A stretch of 64,000 nucleotides of DNA from Ignavibacteria bacterium (GTDB lineage Bacteria; Bacteroidota; Ignavibacteria; Tepidaquicellales; Tepidaquicellaceae): NCBI GenBank assembly GCA_019187405.1, contig JABAQZ010000025.1, positions 18,386-82,385 on the forward strand, read 5' to 3'. Shown here piece after piece: positions 10,443-19,217 of the stretch; the stretch's first letter is position 1, and each line of letters begins with the position of its first letter. Made by a program: the position numbers and the translations under genes. Under the pieces are notes generated by a model. It had not been told where the DNA came from. It ran no database searches and was given only the letters and a program-made list of their open reading frames with translations.

Positions 10443-10850
10443 TTATTTTTTTCCGTGAAGATTTTTTCTGTTGAAACCTTTTGGGAGCAGTTCAGACAGT
10501 TTTGTTATAACAAATTTTTTTTCAGAATTGACAATAATAATATCAAGGTCATCGCAAAACTCATACATAAATTGTCTGCATGCACCGCAGGGGAATACGG
10601 GTTTTGAATTTCCGGTTGATATTGCAATTGCTTTAAATTTCTTTTCACCCTCGGATATTGCTTTTGAAAAAACTACCCTTTCAGCGCATACGCAAAGTGA
10701 AAAGGATGCATTTTCTATGTTTGCGCCTGTATAAACTTTATTCCCCGCTGTTAACAGCGCTGCTCCGACTTTGAATTTAGAATAAGGCGAATATGATTTT
10801 GATTTTGCTGAGATCGAGAGTTTTATGAGTCTTGAGTACTTGGAATGCAA
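10443..10850 (-). CDS. cdd: Cytidine deaminase
   Basis: Converts cytidine and deoxycytidine to uridine and deoxyuridine. The 135-residue length matches the small tetrameric form. Zinc ligands are Cys55 in CAE and Cys88/Cys91 in PCGAC, with Glu57 as the proton shuttle; the substrate-binding SPYSKFKVGAAL and GANIENASF segments are present. It is the first gene of the minus-strand group cdd-tdk-BMP lipoprotein and lies 81 bases from the divergent glycosyltransferase gene, so the promoter of the group should be within 10851-10931. The family residue before CAE is usually threonine-valine; here it reads CVCAE, a minor variation. Confidence 0.94.
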   Translation of the reverse strand: MHSKYSRLIKLSISAKSKSYSPYSKFKVGAALLTAGNKVYTGANIENASFSLCVCAERVVFSKAISEGEKKFKAIAISTGNSKPVFPCGACRQFMYEFCDDLDIIIVNSEKKFVITKLSELLPKGFNRKNLHGKK

Positions 10851-10931
10851 ATCGTTTATTTTCTTTTTATTGATAATATATTCATTTCTGAGTATATTAT
10901 CAAATAAATTTATATTTCAGCTAAAGACTTA

Positions 10932-12098
10932 ATGAAAAGAAGGGCGATATTCCGGTTCTTTGATAAATTTGCCGGAATTCCGATAGTTGTGTTTCTTGCA
11001 TTGCTCACCAAAAGAAAAAGAAGATTACCGATAGAAAACATAAAAAGGATTCTTATAATCAAACTTGCTGCAATCGGTGATTCAATACTTATTATACCAC
11101 TGCTTAGAACATTAAAAAAAAATTTTCCTCAATCTGAAATTACATTCGTTTGTTCACAGATAAATATATCAGTAATTAAGAAAATTCCTTATGTTGACAA
11201 AGTTATAGACTGTAATGTTCATTCATTTTTAAAGAATCCGGTTCTGTTTGTAAAGTTCATTAAAGATCTGAGAAGCGTAAAATATGATGTCATAATCGAT
11301 GCAGGTCAATGGGAGAGAATAAATGCCATTTTTTCAATGTTGTCCAAATCTGAATACACAATAGGATTTAAAACTGAAAAACAACTTAAGCATTTTGGCT
11401 ATGACAGCGTGATACCTCACCTCCGGAACAAACATGAGCTTGAAAATTTTCTTGATTTGCTTGTACCGCTCGGCATAAATATTACCGAAGAGGATAAAAA
11501 ATTAGAATATTTTTTGAATTCTGAAGATTATAAATTTGCAGAGGGGTTCTGGAAAGAACATGAATTCGAAAACCGGACTGTAATCTGTCTTCATCCGGGA
11601 TGCGGAGAAAATGGTTTGCCGAGAGAGTGGGCTGTTCAGAATTACATTGACCTTGGAAAAAGACTTGTTAAGTATGATGAAAATTTAAGGATTCTTATCA
11701 CAGGAGCTGTCCATGAAATGGAAAGATGCAAAATGATAGCCGATGGAATTTCCCGAAATGTAATAAATACTGCAGGCAGGTTTGAACTTAATAATGTTGT
11801 AGCGCTTGTTCAAAAAGTAAAGCTAATTGTATGCAGCAATACTGGAATGCTTCATATTGCATCATGCGTGGGAACAAAAACAATGGGACTTCACGGTCCT
11901 ACAAATCCCGCTAAGTGGGGTTCTTACAACAAAAATTCAGTTCTTATACAAAGTGATAAATTTTGCAGTCCATGTCTTTATCTTGGACATGATTACGGAT
12001 GCCAGATGCCTCAGTGTATGGCACATATTTCGGTGGATGATGTATTCATTTACATAAGAAAAGCCCTTAATCCTGAATTATTTCAGATTACAGATTAA
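10932..12098 (+). CDS. Glycosyltransferase family 9 (ADP-heptose:LPS heptosyltransferase-like)
   Basis: Family GT9 enzymes add heptose or related sugars from ADP-sugars to lipopolysaccharide core. The first Rossmann half begins near residue 39 (RILIIKLAAIGDSILIIPLL pattern), and the second half has LHPGCGENG, the loop CSNTGMLHIA that binds the nucleotide sugar, and GLHGPTNPAKWG. A cysteine cluster near residues 344-364 (CSPC, then two more Cys) resembles the C-terminal CxPC...C...C segment seen in many GT9 members. A short hydrophobic stretch at residues 16-25 suggests peripheral membrane association. Starts with ATG. The acceptor sugar cannot be told from sequence. Confidence 0.86.
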   Translation: MKRRAIFRFFDKFAGIPIVVFLALLTKRKRRLPIENIKRILIIKLAAIGDSILIIPLLRTLKKNFPQSEITFVCSQINISVIKKIPYVDKVIDCNVHSFLKNPVLFVKFIKDLRSVKYDVIIDAGQWERINAIFSMLSKSEYTIGFKTEKQLKHFGYDSVIPHLRNKHELENFLDLLVPLGINITEEDKKLEYFLNSEDYKFAEGFWKEHEFENRTVICLHPGCGENGLPREWAVQNYIDLGKRLVKYDENLRILITGAVHEMERCKMIADGISRNVINTAGRFELNNVVALVQKVKLIVCSNTGMLHIASCVGTKTMGLHGPTNPAKWGSYNKNSVLIQSDKFCSPCLYLGHDYGCQMPQCMAHISVDDVFIYIRKALNPELFQITD

Positions 12099-12142
12099 TT
12101 TCAAATTCAAATAATTATTAATAAAATTTAAATATTACTATT

Positions 12143-13264
12143 ATGCAAAAATTTAGTTTTCCGGCGTTTGACACAATAGAATCTTATGGACACGAGCAGG
12201 TGGTTTACTGCTCAAACAAAGAGCTTGGCTTAAAGGCAATTATCGGTATTCACAATACTACATTGGGACCTGCTCTTGGTGGAACAAGAATGTGGAATTA
12301 TGCCAATGATGATGAAGCTCTAAAAGATGTACTTAGACTTTCCAGAGGTATGACATACAAAGCAGCCGTTGCGGGGCTCAATCTCGGCGGCGGTAAAGCA
12401 GTAATCATAGGTGATTCCAAAACTCAAAAAACGGAAGGACTTTTCAGGGCATTCGGCAGATTCGTTGAAGGACTTTCCGGCAGATATATCACTGCTGAAG
12501 ATGTCGGCACAAGCATTAAAGACATGGAATATATAATGATGGAGACAAGACATGTTACCGGTGTTCCGATAGAGCTTGGTGGAAGCGGCGATCCTTCGCC
12601 TGTTACTGCTTACGGTACTTATGTCGGAATTAAAGCATGCGTTAACGAAGTTTACGGCAGTGATTCAGTTAAAGGCAAAAAAATAATTGTTCAGGGTGCT
12701 GGAGGAAATGTCGGTAAACATTTATGCAAATATCTTTCCGAAGAAGGCGCTGTTTTATATGTCAATGACATCGATAAAGAAAAACTTAAATATGTTGTAG
12801 ATAATTACAAAGCACAGATTATTTCCGATGATGAAGTATTTTCAAAAGATGCTGACATACTTTCTCCGGCTGCACTTGGAGGAGTTATAAATGATGAAAC
12901 AATTCCAAAGCTGAAAGTAAAAATCATTGCCGGAGCTGCCAACAACCAACTTGAAGATGAAGTCAAGCACGGTCAGATGCTGAAAGATAAGGGCATTTTG
13001 TATGCTCCTGATTATGTAATTAATGCAGGCGGACTTATCAACGTTTATAATGAACTGGAAGGATACAACCGCGAGAGAGCTCTCAAACAGGCTTCCGGCA
13101 TTTATGACATTGTGAAAAAAGTAATTGATATTTCAAAAAGGGATAATATCCCGACTGAAGCAGCTTCAAAGAAAATTGCCGAAGAAAGAATAAATGACGT
13201 GTCAAATGCCAAAAGAATTAGAATTTACAGAGATGTAAAGTTATTTAAACAGAGAAATATTTAA
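12143..13264 (+). CDS. Leucine dehydrogenase (Glu/Leu/Phe/Val dehydrogenase family)
   Basis: NAD-dependent oxidative deamination of branched-chain amino acids to 2-oxo acids. The N-terminal domain has PALGGTRMW, then RGMTYKAAVAGLNLGGGKAVI in which Lys73 is the substrate-binding and Lys85 the catalytic lysine of the family. The Rossmann motif GAGGNVG lies near residue 190 and AGAANNQL near 270. The 373-residue length fits leucine dehydrogenase (about 365) rather than glutamate dehydrogenase (about 420-450). It starts at ATG 12143, 44 bases after the upstream glycosyltransferase. A 47-residue membrane protein gene follows 22 bases later. Substrate preference among Leu, Val and Ile is inferred. 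Confidence 0.9.
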   Translation: MQKFSFPAFDTIESYGHEQVVYCSNKELGLKAIIGIHNTTLGPALGGTRMWNYANDDEALKDVLRLSRGMTYKAAVAGLNLGGGKAVIIGDSKTQKTEGLFRAFGRFVEGLSGRYITAEDVGTSIKDMEYIMMETRHVTGVPIELGGSGDPSPVTAYGTYVGIKACVNEVYGSDSVKGKKIIVQGAGGNVGKHLCKYLSEEGAVLYVNDIDKEKLKYVVDNYKAQIISDDEVFSKDADILSPAALGGVINDETIPKLKVKIIAGAANNQLEDEVKHGQMLKDKGILYAPDYVINAGGLINVYNELEGYNRERALKQASGIYDIVKKVIDISKRDNIPTEAASKKIAEERINDVSNAKRIRIYRDVKLFKQRNI

Positions 13265-13286
13265 TGAGTATTAATTTTTCTTTTTG

Positions 13287-13430
13287 ATGGAAACTGCAAT
13301 CTGGATTATAGCTCTTATTGCCATTGTGGTGATTCTTGTAATTTATATAATAACTTCTGTCGGCTCTTACAGCAATAAATTTGTTGATAAAATATTTAAA
13401 GATAGCGATACTTTTAAAAACGAAAAATAA
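13287..13430 (+). CDS. Small single-pass membrane protein, 47 residues
   Basis: An ATG at 13287 opens a 47-codon frame ending at TAA 13428-13430. Residues 5-25 are a continuous hydrophobic helix of Ile/Val/Leu/Ala, followed by a short polar, lysine-rich tail (about residues 29-47), giving a single transmembrane segment with a charged tail by the positive-inside pattern. It starts 22 bases after leucine dehydrogenase on the same strand and is followed by the convergent glycosyltransferase. No family is recognised. The clean hydrophobic-then-charged layout argues it is real, but no ribosome-binding site is obvious. Confidence 0.5.
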   Translation: METAIWIIALIAIVVILVIYIITSVGSYSNKFVDKIFKDSDTFKNEK

Positions 13431-13456
13431 AATTTTGACTTAGGTTAATCGTCAGT

Positions 13457-14620
13457 TTAATTTACGTTTTTCAGATAAGGTTTGGCAATTACAAGTTTTT
13501 TTACAATTTCAGTAATCCGGCCGATATCAATCATCTTAATACATTCAAGATCGTATGGACATACTTTTTTCCAGCACGGCGCGCATTCGAGACCTTCTGG
13601 AATAAGTTTCTCTCCTTTGTCAAATAAATCAATTTCAGTCCAGCATGATAATCCAAACCAAGCAATCACATATTTTTTCAGTGCAATGGCAAGATGCATT
13701 CCAAAGCTGTCGCCGGTAATGATAATATCGCATATATTCATGAAGCAAGCGCCATATCTGATGCCGAGGTCTGTTGGAGTATAAATGACATTCTTCTTTG
13801 CATTATTGTTTATGCTTTCGTGAATTTTTATGTTTCTCTCTGTATCTTCTTTGCCTCCGAGAAGCACAATTTTCAGATTTTCAAAATTTCCAAGACAATT
13901 TATCAAATCGACATGCTGCTCTATTGTCATTTTTTTATTTGGAAATAAATTTGAACAGCCCGTATTAATTCCTATGTAATTAAATTTCCGGTTGTATTTA
14001 ATTTTAGATTTGTAATTTTCTATGAATTCGGTTTCTTCATGACTAAAGTTAAAATCATATTCGTCCCGTTTATAATCCAGATTAAAAGTTTCGTGAATTA
14101 TTCGACTTCCTGATTTTTCATTATGACGGAATTTTAGTTTATCATCTATTCCCATTTCATAATTATACATTGCATATTCATTTGCAGGAATTATTTTCCC
14201 GTCTTTGTTTAATAGAAACCCGTATTTCTCAGAGGCATTTATCTCATTTGCAAAAGCGCATGCATATACGGATTTATCCGAATTAAGCAGAATATCAAAC
14301 TCAATATTTCTTAGTATCATTCTGTCTTCATCATTCCAGGCAAATGTCTTATCAATATACCTGCTGTATTCGAGTATCGGCATCGCATTTTTCATTGTAA
14401 TCCAGTATATCGTGCTATCAGAATATTTTACTTTAACAGAAGGGAGAATGGATGTATTCAATAGCACGTTGCCAAGAGCATCGAGAGAAATGACAAGTAT
14501 TTTTTTACCGGTAGGGTTCATCTGCCGGCATCCGTCTCTGAGACAATTCTCGTAGGAAAAGCAGGGTTTGTATCCGGAGAAATTTTTACACGCAGGTATT
14601 TTAAGTTCGCTGTATTTCAA
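13457..14620 (-). CDS. Glycosyltransferase family 9 protein with four-cysteine N-terminal module
   Basis: A second, divergent GT9 member. The Rossmann start is KILVISLDALGNVLLNTSIL near residues 39-58, the second domain opens with YIGINTGCSN and has the nucleotide-sugar loop IITGDSFGMHLAIAL and AWFGLSCWTEIDLF. The C-terminal cysteine set (CAPC, C, C near residues 345-360) is that of heptosyltransferase-like proteins. Ahead of the catalytic fold is a short module with Cys11, Cys20, Cys26 and Cys31, spaced like a metal-binding knuckle; similar cysteine-rich leaders are known in some GT9 proteins. It lies 9 bases after the deoxynucleoside kinase gene and may be co-transcribed with it. Sugar and acceptor unknown. 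Confidence 0.82.
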   Translation of the reverse strand: MKYSELKIPACKNFSGYKPCFSYENCLRDGCRQMNPTGKKILVISLDALGNVLLNTSILPSVKVKYSDSTIYWITMKNAMPILEYSRYIDKTFAWNDEDRMILRNIEFDILLNSDKSVYACAFANEINASEKYGFLLNKDGKIIPANEYAMYNYEMGIDDKLKFRHNEKSGSRIIHETFNLDYKRDEYDFNFSHEETEFIENYKSKIKYNRKFNYIGINTGCSNLFPNKKMTIEQHVDLINCLGNFENLKIVLLGGKEDTERNIKIHESINNNAKKNVIYTPTDLGIRYGACFMNICDIIITGDSFGMHLAIALKKYVIAWFGLSCWTEIDLFDKGEKLIPEGLECAPCWKKVCPYDLECIKMIDIGRITEIVKKLVIAKPYLKNVN

Positions 14621-14629
14621 ATTCTTTAT

Positions 14630-15253
14630 TCAGTTTTTCAGATTTTCATGAATGCTGTTAATTATAAAATCCAGATCGCTTTTCTTATTTACAAAATCCA
14701 GTTCGTCTGACTCGATAATAATGCGTTTTCCGAAATCATATTTTTTAATCCAGTTGTCGTAGCTCCTGTTGAGTTTCTTCAGATATTTTTCATCAATATT
14801 TTTTTCAAACTCCCGGCCTCTTAGCATTATTTGTTTTTTCAACTTTGGAATGCTTGCTCTCAGGTAAATAAGAAGATCAGGCGGATTCAGGAAATGTGTC
14901 ATTTCGGCAAAAAGATTTTTATAATTTTCAAAATCTCTTTTGTTCATCTTTCCCATCTGGTAAAGATTCTTTGCAAAAATTTCAACATCTTCATAAATGC
15001 TTCTGTCCTGAATAACGGATTCTTTGCTTTCAATTATTTCTTTGTGGGTTTTGAAACGGTGTGATAGAAAAAAGACCTGCAGATTAAATGACCATCTGCT
15101 CATGTCGGCATAAAAATCTTTCAGATACGGATTGTCATTTACTCTTTCGTAATATGGTTTCCAGTGCAGCTTATTTGAAATCAGATCGGTGAGTGAAGAT
15201 TTTCCCGAACCGATATTCCCGGCAACGGAAACAAACACTTTTTTATTTTTCAT
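14630..15253 (-). CDS. Deoxynucleoside kinase (dGK/dAK/dCK family)
   Basis: Phosphorylates deoxynucleosides in the cytoplasm. The P-loop GNIGSGKSS is at residues 12-20; the ERVNDNPYLKDFYAD substrate segment, the DRSIYEDVEIFA motif near residue 82 and the arginine-rich lid region LRGREFEKNI are all those of the dNK family. Length of 207 residues is usual. It sits downstream of the rplS terminator, so it should have its own promoter in 15254-15267 or read through. With Tdk, Cdd and the BMP lipoprotein it makes this neighbourhood rich in nucleoside salvage. Base preference (purine or cytosine) cannot be assigned. Confidence 0.9.
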   Translation of the reverse strand: MKNKKVFVSVAGNIGSGKSSLTDLISNKLHWKPYYERVNDNPYLKDFYADMSRWSFNLQVFFLSHRFKTHKEIIESKESVIQDRSIYEDVEIFAKNLYQMGKMNKRDFENYKNLFAEMTHFLNPPDLLIYLRASIPKLKKQIMLRGREFEKNIDEKYLKKLNRSYDNWIKKYDFGKRIIIESDELDFVNKKSDLDFIINSIHENLKN

Positions 15254-15267
15254 TTAAAAAATCCGAA

Positions 15268-15294
15268 TAAAAAAACCGTCAAGCAAAGACGGTT
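15268..15294 (-). terminator. Rho-independent terminator of the ffh-rplS operon
   Basis: On the minus strand a 7-bp perfect stem (AACCGTC at 15294-15288 pairing with GACGGTT at 15280-15274, 7-base loop) is followed by a run of seven T residues. It lies 31 bases after the rplS stop and before the deoxynucleoside kinase start, so it separates the translation operon from the salvage gene. Confidence 0.88.
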
Positions 15295-15325
15295 ATTTAA
15301 TAAAGTTAATATTTATTAAACCGTA

Positions 15326-15772
15326 TTAAACGGCATTTTCTTTCACGGTCTCGGCAGTTTCCGATACTCCGTTACCGGAATTATTATTACTTTCGCTCAC
15401 GATATCTTCAATGACTTTTCTAACTCTTTTCTTTTCCTTTATCTTTGAAGCTGCCTTTCCGGTAAGTCCTCTGAGATAGTACAGCTTTGCTCTTCTTACG
15501 CTTCCGTGCTTTATAACTTCAAGCTTTGCAATCTTGGGAGAGTTGACAGGAAATATTCTTTCTACTCCGACTCCGTTTGAAATCTTTCTGACTCTGAAAG
15601 TCTTGCTGATGCCGCCGCCTTTAATGCCCATCACGATTCCTTTGAAAATCTGAATTCTTTCCTTATCACCTTCAATTACGTTTACTGAAACAGCTACCGT
15701 ATCTCCGATATGAAAGTCCGGTATGTCATTCCTTATCTGTGATGCTGTAACTAAATTTATCTTTTTATCCAT
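15326..15772 (-). CDS. rplS: 50S ribosomal protein L19
   Basis: Large-subunit protein at the interface with the 30S subunit. The core is intact: [54 protein letters not shown] and [16 protein letters not shown]. The length of 148 exceeds the usual 115 or so because of a charged, Ser/Asn/Glu-rich tail from about residue 118; such tails occur in this superphylum. Last gene of the ffh-rpsP-khpA-rimM-trmD-rplS operon, 25 bases after trmD, followed by a terminator. Confidence 0.97.
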   Translation of the reverse strand: MDKKINLVTASQIRNDIPDFHIGDTVAVSVNVIEGDKERIQIFKGIVMGIKGGGISKTFRVRKISNGVGVERIFPVNSPKIAKLEVIKHGSVRRAKLYYLRGLTGKAASKIKEKKRVRKVIEDIVSESNNNSGNGVSETAETVKENAV

Positions 15773-15797
15773 GATATTTACTCCTTATTGTAAAAAA

Positions 15798-16475
15798 TTA
15801 ATTCTTATTTGATTTAAAAACTTTTTTGTATTTGGATTTAGCTTTTGACTCTCTCCACTTTTTAATTTCCTTGTGATTGCCTGACATTAATACTTTCGGG
15901 ACTTTCATTCTTTTAAAAATTTCAGGTCGTGTATACTGCGGATAATCAAATCCGGTTTCCACCTGAAATGAATCTGTAATTGCAGATTCACCGTCTCCCA
16001 ATGCACCCGGTATCAATCTTGCAACTGCGTCTATGAACACATAAGCTGCAATGTCTCCGCAAGAAAGCACATAATCTCCGATTGAAATCTCCTTTGTCGC
16101 CAGCTTTTTAATGACTCTTTCGTCAATTCCCTTGTAATGTCCGCAAATGATCAATACATTTTCCTTAAGAGAAAAATCGTTAGCAGTTTTCTGATCAAAC
16201 TTTTTTCCCTGAGGCGAAAAATAAATGACATCTTCATAATCTCTTTCCTTCATCAGTTTTTCAACACATCGAAAGACAGGTTCAGGTTTAAGTATCATCC
16301 CGCTTCCGCCTCCATAAGGCAGATCGTCTATCTGTTTATACTTTCCTTCTGCATAATCTCTCAGGTTATGAATAACAACATTTATCAATTTCTTTTTAAC
16401 TACTCTTGATGTCAATCCGTTTTTCAAAGAACATTCCAGTATCTTCGGATTAGCGCTTACAATGTCTATTCTCAT
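15798..16475 (-). CDS. trmD: tRNA (guanine-N1)-methyltransferase
   Basis: Methylates G37 of tRNAs with S-adenosylmethionine, which prevents frameshifting. The SPOUT trefoil-knot segments are present: PYGGGSGMILKPEPV, ICGHYKGIDERV, SIGDYVLSCGDIAAYVFIDAVARLIPGALGD and FDYPQYTRPE. The knot reads LSCGD where LSGGE is the more common form. 225 residues is normal. Sits between rimM (18-base gap) and rplS in the conserved order. Confidence 0.96.
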   Translation of the reverse strand: MRIDIVSANPKILECSLKNGLTSRVVKKKLINVVIHNLRDYAEGKYKQIDDLPYGGGSGMILKPEPVFRCVEKLMKERDYEDVIYFSPQGKKFDQKTANDFSLKENVLIICGHYKGIDERVIKKLATKEISIGDYVLSCGDIAAYVFIDAVARLIPGALGDGESAITDSFQVETGFDYPQYTRPEIFKRMKVPKVLMSGNHKEIKKWRESKAKSKYKKVFKSNKN

Positions 16476-16493
16476 TTTCTTAATGCACTGTAA

Positions 16494-17021
16494 TTAACAA
16501 AATCCTTCAATTAAATCCGCATCAATTCTCCTCCCGGCTGTATCAATATTAACAATAAATTCGTCTCTGATCGGAATCAGAATTTCTCCTTTACTACTTT
16601 TAATGCTGAGTAAATCACCGCTACCATAGTTAACGATATTGTCAACTTTTCCGATTAATTCTCCTCTGTTATATACATCACAACCAATCACTTCATAATA
16701 ATAAAATTTATCTTCCGGTAATTTAATCCGTGAATGTTCGGGAATCATGACGAGATAATTTCTGAGATTATCTGCCTGATCTCTGTTGACAATTCCTTCA
16801 ATCATAATTACTGCAAAACTCTTATTGAGATTGCAGTTTATAATTCTTAACGCTTCCCGATTCCGATAAAACAAATCCGAAGTTTCGTCAAAGAGAAAAA
16901 CCTGTTTTAATTCCAAAAATCTTTCGGGAAAATCCGTCAACAAGTTTACTTTGAGTCCGCCTTTTAAACCGACTGATTTTACAATCTTTCCTATACAGAT
17001 ATAACTTTCTTTTTCAGGCAA
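16494..17021 (-). CDS. rimM: Ribosome maturation factor RimM
   Basis: Assists 30S subunit maturation by binding ribosomal protein S19 near 16S helix 33. The N-terminal domain opens with ICIGKIVKSVGLKGGLKVNLLTDFPERF, and the C-terminal PRC-barrel has YYYEVIGCDVY and GDLLSIKSSKGEILIP. 175 residues is the usual size. It follows khpA by 14 bases and precedes trmD by 18, both on the minus strand; this placement is the normal bacterial order and supports the call. Confidence 0.94.
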   Translation of the reverse strand: MPEKESYICIGKIVKSVGLKGGLKVNLLTDFPERFLELKQVFLFDETSDLFYRNREALRIINCNLNKSFAVIMIEGIVNRDQADNLRNYLVMIPEHSRIKLPEDKFYYYEVIGCDVYNRGELIGKVDNIVNYGSGDLLSIKSSKGEILIPIRDEFIVNIDTAGRRIDADLIEGFC

Positions 17022-17035
17022 GATTGATTCCGGGT

Positions 17036-17287
17036 TCAGGTTTCCTTTTTGATTTTATCGGGAATTTCCATTGTTACCCTCATTCCTTTTTTTGATGCAA
17101 CAGCTGAAAGCAGCGTTCTAATTGCTTTTGCAGTCCGTCCCTGCTTTCCGATTACTTTTCCGGTTTCTGCATCATCCACTTGCAAAATGAATTTAATCTT
17201 GTTGTCGGCTTCTTTTATTTCATCGACATTTACAGCTTCCGGTTTGTCAACAAGATTTTTTGCAATGAATTCAATAAATTCTTTCAT
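17036..17287 (-). CDS. khpA: KH-domain RNA-binding protein KhpA
   Basis: An 83-residue single KH domain protein. The GxxG loop is GKQGR within GKVIGKQGRTAKAIRTLL near residues 44-61. In Gram-positive bacteria KhpA pairs with KhpB/Jag and binds many RNAs; in this operon position (between rpsP and rimM) it is widely conserved. It follows rpsP by 88 bases. The role in ribosome assembly or small-RNA regulation is inferred from family and context. Confidence 0.9.
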   Translation of the reverse strand: MKEFIEFIAKNLVDKPEAVNVDEIKEADNKIKFILQVDDAETGKVIGKQGRTAKAIRTLLSAVASKKGMRVTMEIPDKIKKET

Positions 17288-17375
17288 TTGGGGGCTCCTG
17301 TTTTAATTAAGAATTTTGAATATTTGTTAAAAAACTTTTCCGGTGTTAAAGTCTGAGGAATCTTCTGCCAAAAGT

Positions 17376-17831
17376 TTATCCTTCGGCTTTTGATTCCTCT
17401 GCCTGAGATTCTGTTTTCGCCTCTGTTCCGGACTTTTCTGCAGATTCACTCTTCTTAAGCTTTTTTGCAGCTCTTCTCCTTAATTTTCTTTCTCTGGCTC
17501 TGGTCAGCTTTGATTCTCTTTCAGTTAAGAATTTTTGCAATTCTGCTTCGATCTTATCTGCATCTGTACCTTTTTTCAAGAGAGTATATTTCAGCATCAG
17601 ACCTTCGTACTTGAGAATATTTCTTACAGTATCCGTGGGTTTTGCTCCAACTTTAAGCCAGTACATAACTCTTGGCTCTTTTATTGTTATCTCAAGCGGA
17701 TCCATGTTAGGATTATAAGTTCCGATTGCTTCAATAAATCTCCCGTCTCTGGGCGATCTTGAATCAGCTGCCACTATCTTATAAATCGGGAAATGTTTCT
17801 TTCCGATTCTTTTCAGTCTTAGTTTTACCAA
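17376..17831 (-). CDS. rpsP: 30S ribosomal protein S16 with C-terminal extension
   Basis: The first 85 or so residues are a normal S16 ([25 protein letters not shown] start, [26 protein letters not shown]). The total of 151 residues is nearly double the usual size because of a basic then acidic Lys/Arg/Ala/Glu-rich tail from about residue 100, rich in predicted helix. Tails of this kind are typical of Bacteroidota-type S16. Lies 33 bases after ffh on the same strand. Confidence 0.97.
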   Translation of the reverse strand: MVKLRLKRIGKKHFPIYKIVAADSRSPRDGRFIEAIGTYNPNMDPLEITIKEPRVMYWLKVGAKPTDTVRNILKYEGLMLKYTLLKKGTDADKIEAELQKFLTERESKLTRARERKLRRRAAKKLKKSESAEKSGTEAKTESQAEESKAEG

Positions 17832-17864
17832 TTTTTATTTCTTTATCTTTATTTTATTAATTAT

Positions 17865-19217
17865 TTAAATTTTAAAATCTTTCATCATTCCTGCAGGGAT
17901 TTTCATCTTCTTCATCAGACCTCTTCCCTGATCTCTGCTGAATTGTCTTATCATTTTCTGCATGTCTTCAAACTGTTTTATTACTCTGTTTACATGCTGA
18001 ATTGTATTTCCGCTTCCGTCGGCAATTCTTCTTCTTCTCATGCCGTTAATGATGTGAGGGTTTTCCCTTTCTTTCTTTGTCATTGACTGAATTACCGATT
18101 CAATCTTCACAAGTACTTTATCGTCTATCTCCTGATTTTTGAGAATCTTGCCGGCTCCGGGTATCATTGAGATCAATCCTGAAAGCGAACCCATTTTCTT
18201 TATCTGATTTAAGTAAGAAAGAAAATCATTGTAATCAAACTTATTTCTTCTAAGCTTTTCTTCAAGCTTGCTGCTCTGGGAAAGATCAAATTCACTTTGC
18301 GCTTTTTCCACAAACGATACAATGTCACCCATGCCGAGAATTCTCGAAGCCATTCTGTCGGGATGAAACTGCTCGATCGCATCGAGCTTTTCTCCAATAC
18401 CGGAAAATTTAATCGGTACATTCACGACAGCTTTGATGGATAGCGCTGCACCGCCTCTTGTATCGCCGTCGAGCTTTGTAAGTACAATTCCGTCGAAGTC
18501 AAGCCTGTCATGAAATGCTTGTGCTGTATTGACCGCATCCTGTCCTGTCATTGAATCTACCACAAACAAAATCTCTTCTGGTTTAAGAGCTTTCTTTAAT
18601 GCGGAAACCTCGTTCATCATTTCTTCATCAATGGCAAGTCTTCCGGCAGTATCTATAATAAGCGTATCTCTCGCATTTTGCTTTGCAAATTGAACCGCCT
18701 CTTCGGAAATCTTCAAAGCATTTTTTTCTTTTTCATTTGCATAAACCGGAATGCTGATCTGCTTTCCGAGAATCTTCAGCTGCTCAATAGCTGCAGGCCT
18801 GTATATATCGCACGCAGCAAGCAGGGGATTCTTGCCTTTTGATTTAAGATATTTTGCGAGCTTTGCTGAAAATGTAGTTTTACCTGAACCCTGTAAACCG
18901 ACAAGCATGATCACTGAAGGTATTCTGTCTGAAAACTTTATTTCGGATTTTTCCGAACCCATCAGCTTTATCAACTCATCGTTGATTATTTTAACTATCA
19001 GCTGCCCCGGAGTAATGCTGTTTAATACATTCTGCCCAAGTGATCTTTCTTTTACATCAGAAATGAATTTTGAGACGACTTTATAATTTACGTCAGCATC
19101 AAACAAAACTCTCCTTATTTCACGGAGGGATTCATCAATGTTGTTTTCAGTGATTTTTCCCTGTCCGCGAATCTTTTTTAAGACAGTTTCGAGTTTTCCG
19201 GTTAAATCTTCAAGCAT
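17865..19217 (-). CDS. ffh: Signal recognition particle GTPase Ffh
   Basis: Binds signal sequences of nascent inner-membrane proteins together with 4.5S RNA and docks with FtsY. The 450-residue protein has the N domain, the G domain (P-loop GLQGSGKTT near residue 108, DTAGR, TKLDGDTRGGA) and the Met-rich M domain with the RNA-binding helix GMRRRRIADGSG. Start ATG at 19217. First gene of the operon; its promoter must lie in the gene-free stretch upstream (above 19217). The 4.5S RNA gene is not seen in this window. Confidence 0.97.
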   Translation of the reverse strand: MLEDLTGKLETVLKKIRGQGKITENNIDESLREIRRVLFDADVNYKVVSKFISDVKERSLGQNVLNSITPGQLIVKIINDELIKLMGSEKSEIKFSDRIPSVIMLVGLQGSGKTTFSAKLAKYLKSKGKNPLLAACDIYRPAAIEQLKILGKQISIPVYANEKEKNALKISEEAVQFAKQNARDTLIIDTAGRLAIDEEMMNEVSALKKALKPEEILFVVDSMTGQDAVNTAQAFHDRLDFDGIVLTKLDGDTRGGAALSIKAVVNVPIKFSGIGEKLDAIEQFHPDRMASRILGMGDIVSFVEKAQSEFDLSQSSKLEEKLRRNKFDYNDFLSYLNQIKKMGSLSGLISMIPGAGKILKNQEIDDKVLVKIESVIQSMTKKERENPHIINGMRRRRIADGSGNTIQHVNRVIKQFEDMQKMIRQFSRDQGRGLMKKMKIPAGMMKDFKI

